Notes under the pieces: model-generated
Databases searched by the model: none
What the model was told of the DNA's origin: nothing
The model's input: the letters and a program-made list of their open reading frames with translations, nothing else
Made by a program: the position numbers and the translations under genes
Source: Brachypterus glaber
Taxonomy: Eukaryota > Arthropoda > Insecta > Coleoptera > Kateretidae
DNA: 64,000 nucleotides
Direction: 5' to 3'
Assembly (NCBI GenBank): GCA_958510825.1
Contig: OY294052.1
Location: 6,283,816 to 6,347,815, forward strand
In this document: piece by piece, positions 56,466 to 64,000 of the stretch
Position numbering within the stretch: position 1 is the stretch's first letter
Layout: every line of letters starts with the position of its first letter

Positions 56466-57129
56466 CAAAATATTAGGTAGAGTCAGAATCTGTTTACAGA
56501 ACCCAGGCACCTTTTTAGCTGTAGACCTGTGTTATTATCTCGTCATGGACATTTTTAAACAATTCAAATTTGTATTGGACTAAGTATGGTTTCGTAAGAA
56601 TTCTTTAGATACTGGAGACAAGATATTAAATATGCGGCTTGGTAGAAGAAATGCCTATGTCAAAACCGATAATAATTAACTCATGTTTACTTAGACGTGA
56701 TTTGCAGGACCTTATATTTTATTTAATTTTAAATCGTTGCTATCAAACACACGAGGCAATTTGCTCTACCAAACTGAAAATTTTGGAAAGGATTAGAAAA
56801 GGCATATGTCCAGAAGTGGACACGAACAGGGTGTCAAAGAAGAGGCTTTTAAACAGAAAAAATGAGCATTCAATGTTCCTCAGAATGAGAATACCACATG
56901 CATAGCATTAAAGTTGACGCTGATTCTAGACTCCTTTGCGGGAAAATTCAAGATGTCACTAATATTGCTCCATTACTCGTAGTATGTACCCGAAAAAATT
57001 AACACTATACCAGATCCTCCACAAGCAACTGAGTAACAAATCCTAGGCAATCCCACGCGTGCATCATTAGTTTGTTTGGATCTTTAAGAGACAGACGCAG
57101 TGCCTATGGCTCATTTGTCTAAAATAGAA

Positions 57130-57615
57130 TTAGTTTGAATGGATAATTGGGGGAGTAAGTCTTTGCTCACTGATGCTGGAGTTGCATCTGTCATGAATTG
57201 GCGTTGGTGGCGGGGGAAAAAGTGGGAGGGGGATGAGGAGGGATGGGATAGGGAGGGGAGGGATGTGCGGGAGGAGTGAGACTAGCTCACTGATGCTGGG
57301 AATGCATCTGTTCTGAATTGGTGGGTACCATTACTGGTTGAGGACGTTTTTGATCTTTTTGTGGGTGTAGTGGATTTCGTGATCATAGTCTAGAAATAGT
57401 GGTCTAAATTGTCTTCTATAAAAGACGTGCTGTAGCGGATGATTTCCGTTTTTAGGAGGAGCATTTCGAGATCTCTGTGTATTTGGTTGTTCCTCATGAA
57501 CCAGGGAGCATCGAGGCATATTCTGCCTTATTTTGGAAGGCCTGAAGTTTGGCTGAGAGCTTTTTGTTAAGGGTGATTTGGTTCCAGACTGGGGCTTCAA
57601 GCATGCAGTACTTAA
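57130..57615 (-). pseudogene. Jockey-clade LINE 3' fragment (dead)
   Basis: The minus strand reads EAPVWNQITLNKKLSAKLQ and FQNKA, then in another frame DAPWFMRNNQIHRDLEM followed by LLKTEIIRY and a stop, the usual C-terminus of Jockey reverse transcriptases. It has at least one frameshift and a downstream CT-rich tail (57190-57280). 5' truncated. Confidence 0.85.
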
Positions 57616-57619
57616 AAGA

Positions 57620-59500
57620 GCTTTTTAAATGATATAGGCTTAAAGCTTTAACCCCATTTTTAATCACCACCTAATTAACCTTTCTTTCGGAACTTCCCAT
57701 AAACAGAATGCGAAAATTTAAAACCTCACCCTCACCAAACGACGAAAGAAAACAAGAACACTCGCCGATGTGGTACTTTTATAAGGAAAAAAGGATTAAC
57801 AAGAAGAAAAATATATGTTTAAACCTATGAATTTTGATATAAAGCATCCATACGGTTTTTCCTGTATGACTGATCTGGAGGATTCTCGAGAAACGATACC
57901 TAGTACCTTCTATTAATTAAATGTTTTTAATTTGTTCATAGTAATTGATTCGATTACGATATGGTAATATCTTAGCAGGATTGTTCAAATTTTAATTAAA
58001 TCACATGAAAAATAATTAATTAACTAAATATTAGAAACACTCGTAGGTAACGGCCAGATGATACTTTGTGATAATACAATTATAAATTATAAGTTTTTAT
58101 AATTTATAACTTAAACTGCAATAATGTTGAACAAGCCGTGAATGCTACGCATTCCATTATATACTACTCAAAGTAAATGGTACATATATTGCATTTTCCC
58201 AAATACCAAAACATTCAAAAGAAAAATTAAAAAAATTGTGACAATATATATTTTTTTTAAATAGTATATTGTTTTACTAAGAGGAAAAGTGAAGCTTTTT
58301 TTACTAGTCTGTAGAATTTACGGACGACACGAAGCGGAGTCCGGAAACTACAGACGATTAAAAAAGAGTGCTATTTTTTCTTCAAGCATCCTATATATTT
58401 TTTTAAAATATTAATTATTGAATTTATTCAGTAATAAAGTATGTTTTTTTATTAAAATAGGCCAATAAAACCCTTTCGAAATAAACTTAAACCTTCCTTA
58501 GCTCATTTTAAATTTTTTTCGTAGACTAAATCGTACACTTTTCGTGATTTCGATGGTAACTTGTCTAATGTAGCATTTGCAATTTCGGAGAGATTTGTAG
58601 GTGTATAAACCATATATTCTTCTTCAATCATTTTTAATCAATTTCACACAAGGTTTTTGCACAGAATCTCGAGTCAACCACCTGCTTACATAATAAACAA
58701 ACAAGTTTAAAGTATGGTTGTCATCAAAGTCAAAGAGTGCTGCCGCCAGTGGTGGTTTTGCTAACTAACTTTTTTTTATGGCGTACAACAATGAACTTAT
58801 TTATTACTGTAAAAAAATAGATCACTTCTAACTAGTGTGTTCAGTTATAAAATATGAACATTTTAGTACGCTTGAAGAAAAATCTCTTTTTTTGAAAAAT
58901 AAAAAAAAATCAACATTTTTTTAAATGTTTTTTTTTGCGAAATAAAAAAAATTGAAAATAATAGTTTGACTCCACCCATCACCCCTCCTAAATAATTAAG
59001 TTAGGTTTTTTTTTAATTATAAGCAATATATTAAAATTTAACTTTTTAGGTTCCTTAAAAAGTTTTCAAAAAATATTCGACAGTCTCTTAGCGCGGGGTA
59101 AGATTGACTCTTACGGTATTTTTTTTTATTTTTTTGTTGGCAGCAGTATTTTAAGATAAATTCTTAAATTAATTACCTTCTTGGTTTAATTAGCTTTATG
59201 TTATTTTATGCCTTAATTTTCATGCTTTTTGTTCAAGAATTTTAGTGCACAATTGTTTTTTTTTATTGCTACAGTTTTTGTTTTATCGGCCGGGTATTAA
59301 AAGGCTTTATTATTTAACGAATTTATGTTATAATTACCACTTATACTCAAAATAGTGCCCATAAACATATAATGAGAAAAATATGAAGGATTTTAATAGG
59401 CTTTTATAACAGTCCTGTGAATGGAATATAGACTGCAGTAAAAATATTAAAAATAAAAGACTTCCAATAGTTTTTTCACTATAAAAGTACTGCTGCCGAT
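57620..59500. other. Gene-free stretch
   Basis: 58130-58195 is the atgctacgcattccattata repeat. 58860-59000 is homopolymer-rich. Otherwise nothing recognised. Confidence 0.4.
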
Positions 59501-59559
59501 AAAACAATGCTTTCAGGGCTGTAACCAGAAAAAAATGTAGGGGGGCACGGTCCCCAGGG

Positions 59560-59790
59560 TGGCACCCTCACAAAAAAGGCTTTGTCCTTGACGGTTTCAA
59601 CCAAAACTTGGCCCCCGACAAAACAAATTGGCGCCCCAACAATTACCTGCAAGAAAAAAGCTTTGTCCCTGACGGTTTCTGCCAAACTTGGTGCCACTGC
59701 AAAAAAAATGGCGCCCCAAAAATTACCTTTAAGAAAAAAGCTTTGTCCCTGACGGTGGTTTCTACCAAACTTGGCGCCCTGAAAAAATGA
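59560..59790. repeat. Three tandem ~85-bp units with GCTTTGTCCCTGACGG
   Basis: Units read aaaaaagctttgtccctgac, ggtttctaccaaacttgg and cgcccc-type text; about three copies at 59576, 59658 and 59741, with single motifs at 45478 and 45530. The GC-rich flank gggggcacggtcccc resembles 14270. A 138-codon minus-strand open frame here is an artefact of the array. Confidence 0.75.
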
Positions 59791-60109
59791 AAAAAACAAA
59801 CTTGGCTCCCTGAAAAAAAAAATGGCGCTTAAAGGTAGGTGACTTAAAAAATACCAGGGGGGTCTCAGCGATAACGCCAGGGGGGCACAAACCAAAGCCA
59901 GGGGGGGCTCATTTAAAACTAAGCAAAAAAGTATTCTTTACTGAAACACCTAAATTTAATACTAAAGGAGTTATATTTTTTTAAAAAGTAATATTTTTGG
60001 TGTCAGAAAAAGTTACATGCAATGTTTTGGTTTGCTTCTACGGTAACACAGCAATGTTACACTATATGACATTTTTTATGTATTTTAATTAAGAAATCCA
60101 TGGCCTCCA

Positions 60110-60790
60110 TGCCCCCCCCCCTAAATCCGCCCTTAAAGCCACTGTTATTAATCAGCACAACATACAATTTGAAAGTATTAAAATATATCTCATAAAAGAT
60201 CTGTCAAGCCACAATCTTAATGCAAATTTTGGTAACATAAAACCTCGATTAAAACCCTTGTGATGTTCTTTCTGTAGTATTTTTTTTTATTATTTTGGGA
60301 TCCTATATCTCCGTAATTTAAGTCCCATGTAAACCTTTTTTTGAAAAAACAACTTTACAAAACTTAATTATCATTTTGGGTAGTCAAGACATTTGGAAAC
60401 AGAATTGTTGGACTTACGCCAGTAAAGCACCTTTTTTTGTTGATATGGAGTTAAACATAAACTGAGAAAAATAACAAATATGTAATTTTATACAAAATAA
60501 GCAGTATAAAAAATATGTAAACATCGTTGCCAACGTTAAGTTATGTGAGTTTTCCAGAACATGTTCTGTATTATTTCACATTAATTTACGTGAAATAAAA
60601 TTTTACAGAACATTTTCTGTAAAAAATTATGTAAAATAAAAGGTTTAAATTGACATAAGATTATCTTATTAAGATAAGAATGTAATAAAAAAATTACATT
60701 AAATACATTTTTTACATAAAAAATGTAATAAACAGTGACATCTAAATTGTGATAACTTGTAAAAGGTTATTTAAATATTCTTCATCTTTT
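60110..60790. other. Gene-free stretch
   Basis: No exon. 60540-60760 is rich in gtaaaat/attttac words forming weak inverted repeats. Confidence 0.35.
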
Positions 60791-60800
60791 TTGGTTAGGC

Positions 60801-60940
60801 ATATTCTCTTGTTTCAAGGCTAGCATTCCTTTGAACCAAAGTCAATGTCCTTGAATGAATTGCGCGGATCTTCATTCAAAATACCGTACTCTTCATTTAA
60901 GGACATTCAAAGAAATTCTAGCCTTGAAACAAGAGAATAT
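60801..60940. repeat. 140-bp hairpin (ATATTCTCTTGTTTCAAGGC arms)
   Basis: Left atattctcttgtttcaaggc and right complement gccttgaaacaagagaatat, with inner ccttgaatgaa / ttcatttaagg. Short inner words are shared with 51784-51944. Confidence 0.7.
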
Positions 60941-61559
60941 GGCTGAGACCATATCGAAAGACACGTGTTCTTGGTTCAAGAAATCATTATTTGTGTGTAT
61001 TGTAAAATTTATACAAGAACTTCCGCTAGTCTGTGGCTTTAACAATCGCATGTATCTTAAAACTATAAATGACAGACCAGGCCCTACACTGGCGTTAAAA
61101 ACAGAATTTACTTTTAGCCAAAAAAGAAACAGTACGAGGAACGAGGCACAAAATTAACACCACAGATCGGGACGTTCAGATAGAGTTTTGTATAATTAAA
61201 GTCTGAGTTTAAAGAAAAACGAGCCGTGAAGATATGTAATGCTACGCATTCCATTATATACTATTCATAGTGGATGGCATAGACGAAAACATTTTATTAT
61301 TTGTTTTTTTTTTTCAAGAAAATTGCTTGTTTTGAAAAACAAAGTTAAAAATTAAAAAAGTTTAATTTTTTTTTCGAAAAAAAAAATCAATTTTTCAAAA
61401 AAAAAAATATATTTAAAAAAGAATCTTTAAAAAAATCTTTTTTCCAGGAACGAAAAAAATAAAAACATGGACATTCAAGTATTTTTTTTTTTTTTGAAAA
61501 AATATATTTTTTATTTTTTTTTAAATCTTTTTTCCAGAAAAAAAATTTAATATATATTT

Positions 61560-61880
61560 ATTTAATGTTTTTTTTGAGTTTAACCCCTAATAACTTTTTT
61601 GTTTTTGGAGGCATTGTTTTCAAAAACATTAGAGACCTACCCCTCATAGAACTTTATTTTTTCTGAAAATTTCGAGCCGATCGGATAATTAGTTCTTGAG
61701 TTATCGTGTCCATAAAAATCGTGACATCGGACGGACAGACGGACGGAGGGACCGACAGACAGACAGACGTACATTTTAAAAGTTTCTCATTTTTTCATGA
61801 AACATATTTGTATCCAAGATTTTTTTGTCTAGGAAGTTTTTTGGCGATTTGGAAAAATTCGAAACTACCGTACAATACTA
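61560..61880. repeat. (GTCY)-bearing repeat, copy at 61.7 kb
   Basis: Same family as 47640-47990: gacatcggacggacagacgg, then catgaaacatatttgtatcc and ttcgaaactaccgta. Preceded by a homopolymer-rich region (61300-61560). Confidence 0.75.
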
Positions 61881-61884
61881 GTCT

Positions 61885-62030
61885 ATATTTTGGCTACCCC
61901 CCCTAACACACCCCCTATTTGGGTGGTAGCCAAAACATGAAATCTCTACAGACCGTAATAACGCGAGAAACGGGGTATGAAGTGTATGAATTTTGGTACA
62001 ATTTGCGTTACGTGATACTTGAACGTTCCC
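61885..62030. mobile_element. Truncated PIF/Harbinger-like MITE
   Basis: The right end gatacttgaacgttccc is followed by TTA; the interior has ttttggctacccccccta and cacttcata-like modules as in 7558-7779. The left terminus is missing. Confidence 0.65.
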
Positions 62031-62480
62031 TTATATAAAAATCACTGTTATAATAACTAGGTGAATTGATTTTTTTATTAATATATTATTAATCAAAAAA
62101 CTATACTTTTTATGCAATTTAAAATAAACAAGTTTGTTTGTTTGTTTGTTTGCGTGGTAACACAATATGTAATACCGATTACCATGCGATTTTAATAAAA
62201 TATACCTAAAATAGCATAATAGATTTATAATAGCTATTTAATATTTTTTCCAAGGCTGCTCTGGCAGGTAAATTACATTTTTATTTTGCTATATTAAGTT
62301 GGTTTTTTTAATCAGGTCTATTATGTTTCATTGCTAAAAAAATTTATTGTACATATTTTTTTTAATTTGCTACATAATAAGTGATCAAAATTTGCGGTAT
62401 ACTTACGGGTTATTAAAAAAAAGGAACATTTATTTAATTAAGAATAGAATAGAATGTGTTAGCTTTGTAAATTGAAGGCT

Positions 62481-62740
62481 ACACACACAGAAAAATATTA
62501 TCTTAAATCAAGAATGTGTGATTTGGATTTAACGAAGAGAATATATTCTCCTTTAAAGCAAAATTTTGCTTTAAATATGAAAGGATAAGAATATGGTATG
62601 CTTGAAAGAAGAATAAATTCTCAAATGTGAAATGGTATGCTTAAAAGAAGAATAGATTCTCTTAAAAGAAAAATATATTCTCTTCGTTATATCCAAATCA
62701 CACATTCCTGATTTAAGATAATATTTTTCTTTGTGCACAG
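62481..62740. mobile_element. 260-bp foldback MITE, ends CACAGAAAAATATTATC
   Basis: Left cacacagaaaaatattatct, aatgtgtgatttgg and gaagagaatatattct, with right complements ending ttgtgcacag. Shorter aagataat-type relatives lie at 63585-63690. Confidence 0.78.
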
Positions 62741-62744
62741 TAAA

Positions 62745-63000
62745 AAATAAAATGGTCCAAACCAAACGAAAAAAATGTATTGCTTTTTTTACGTTTCTCG
62801 ACGTTTTATATAAAAAAAATATGATTTTCGTAAAAAAAAATCTGTCTGTCGGTCTGTCTGTCCGGAATATTTCTGACCACGATAACTTAAGAACGCTTCG
62901 AGCTAACGACTTCAAATTTGGACCATAGGTTGATTATACAAAGTTCTAGGCTGGGATTGTTTTTGGTAAAAATCGGATTGGAGTAAGGGGGTAAAATGGG
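62745..63000. repeat. GTCT-bearing repeat, third type
   Basis: Contains tttctcgacgttttata, a tctgtctgtcggtctgtctg tract at 62850, then cacgataacttaagaacgct and ggattggagtaagggggtaa. Decayed relatives at 26451 and 43685. Confidence 0.65.
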
Positions 63001-63144
63001 CTAAAAACAATTTTTTTAAAAGATTATTTTTTCAATTTATTTTTCGTTTTATAAAAAAGTTCTTTTTTGAAAAAACAAAATTTTGATTTTTTTTTAAATT
63101 TTTTTATATCTTTCGTTTTTGATTTTAATGAACCTAGGCCTATA

Positions 63145-64000
63145 GGAAACGTTCAAGTATTACGTAACCCAAATTTTAATCATTTTGGACCCCCACCCCC
63201 CCCGCATGTAACGCTAATTTTCATATACCATTAACATGGGCATAACACTCCAAAATTTGTCCATTTTAAAGAAGATAAAAACAATGATACACCTTTAAAA
63301 ACAACGCACGGCAAAAAAAACAAACCTAACTTCTCTCCCGCGCATATCTTGAACTACTGCGCAAATTGTCTGCCAGTCAACAATAACAACGGGCGAGTCT
63401 ACTGTATAATATCTACGTGGAGTGAGGCCGGCAAACTCTTTACCGTAAGACAAGAGGAACTTTGAGTCAAGATAATAACTCTTGATTCTCTGTTACTATT
63501 TTAAATGTCATGCAGTTAAGGAATAAATCCTTGACACAAGGATTTTTCTACCAAAAGAATAATTAAAGGAAACCAAAGTCACAGATAATCTTAAACCGAG
63601 GATACATTATCTTAGAAGAATATTATTACCTCGATTTAAGATAATATAAATCCAAGATAATTTATTATCTTCTGCCAAGATAACCTTTTTTTCTATGTAT
63701 ATATATATATTAAACATTTATCAGGGAGTTGCCGGGGATGAGCAATTTTAAGTGATACAACCATTATTATGACTATTCCATTTAGTATCTATGTGATTGC
63801 ACTGAAACTCCGCATCTACGCACAGCATTTCTTCAGTGGTAACTTTGTTATTATCATAACAGATAGTTTAAATCACTATACAACCTATAATATCTCTTCT
63901 CAGTACAATTTTCCATTATTACACCACTTGAGGTTATGGCAGATCTTTGTTAGACTCTTCGCATACAGGGTGTTTCAAGTAAAGTTACCAATGTAGATAT
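63145..64000. other. MITE fragment and gene-free right edge
   Basis: 63145-63245 is an internal and left-end piece of the gggaacgttcaag family. 63585-63690 holds short aagataat inverted repeats. From 63967 the tacagggtgtttcaagtaaa text looks like the terminus of another TIR element cut by the window edge. Confidence 0.45.

Noticed and set aside
56639..56905. 88-codon plus-strand frame
   Set aside because: No recognisable motif and no repeat copy in the window to compare; chance cannot be excluded.
59479..59895. 138-codon minus-strand frame with three repeated blocks
   Set aside because: A product of the tandem gctttgtccctgacgg array; no start context or homology.

Overview
This is a nuclear genomic window from an animal, almost certainly an insect and plausibly a beetle. 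It is very AT-rich. Coding sequence is split into short exons with GT-AG introns, the proteins match arthropod families, and introns and intergenic DNA are full of small inverted-repeat elements, SINEs and LINE fragments. The species cannot be named from the sequence alone. There are no operons, CRISPR arrays or rRNA, and the only tRNA-like sequences are SINE heads.

Layout. (1) About 1-8.2 kb, minus strand: the XPF/ERCC4 DNA-repair endonuclease gene (Drosophila mei-9). Twelve exons join in frame (about 832 codons) and the gene runs off the left edge before the helix-hairpin-helix end. (2) 8.2-8.5 kb: a 306-bp head-to-head promoter region. (3) 8.5-26.9 kb, plus strand: a complete 17-exon TECPR1/Pex23 gene whose exons sum to exactly 1,250 codons including the stop. 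Domain order is dysferlin, tectonin repeats, PH, a galectin-type lectin domain, tectonin repeat, dysferlin, tectonin repeats. (4) About 28.1-36.5 kb, minus strand: the 3' portion of outspread (osp, the insect MPRIP homologue), with a PH domain, one giant 866-codon coiled-coil exon and the conserved MPRIP-like coiled coil. Its final exon is uncertain, and its 5' exons are not seen and probably lie beyond the right edge. (5) 36.8-40.6 kb, minus strand: a nearly intact LINE with ORF1 and an endonuclease-RT ORF2 broken by one apparent 1-nt frameshift. (6) 40.6-64 kb: no gene recognised; this is probably osp intron. It holds many foldback elements, a Jockey LINE tail, a SINE, tandem repeats and (GTCY)n-bearing repeats.

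Functional picture. XPF with its ERCC1 partner cuts DNA in nucleotide-excision and crosslink repair. TECPR1 acts in autophagy and in marking damaged endolysosomes. Osp/MPRIP is an actomyosin-linked scaffold. These are neighbours, not a pathway, although XPF and TECPR1 probably share a bidirectional promoter.

Most notable: a near-canonical galectin carbohydrate-binding domain inside TECPR1; a repeat with hairpin cap and GTCT microsatellite (Helentron/HINE-like) in four copies, one beginning 11 bp after a TECPR1 splice donor; foldback elements with 10-12 bp target duplications, one a self-nested composite; several TWA-flanked (PIF/Harbinger-type) MITEs that share and shuffle internal modules; and a MITE insertion whose TA duplication is visible against an empty paralogous copy inside the same window.
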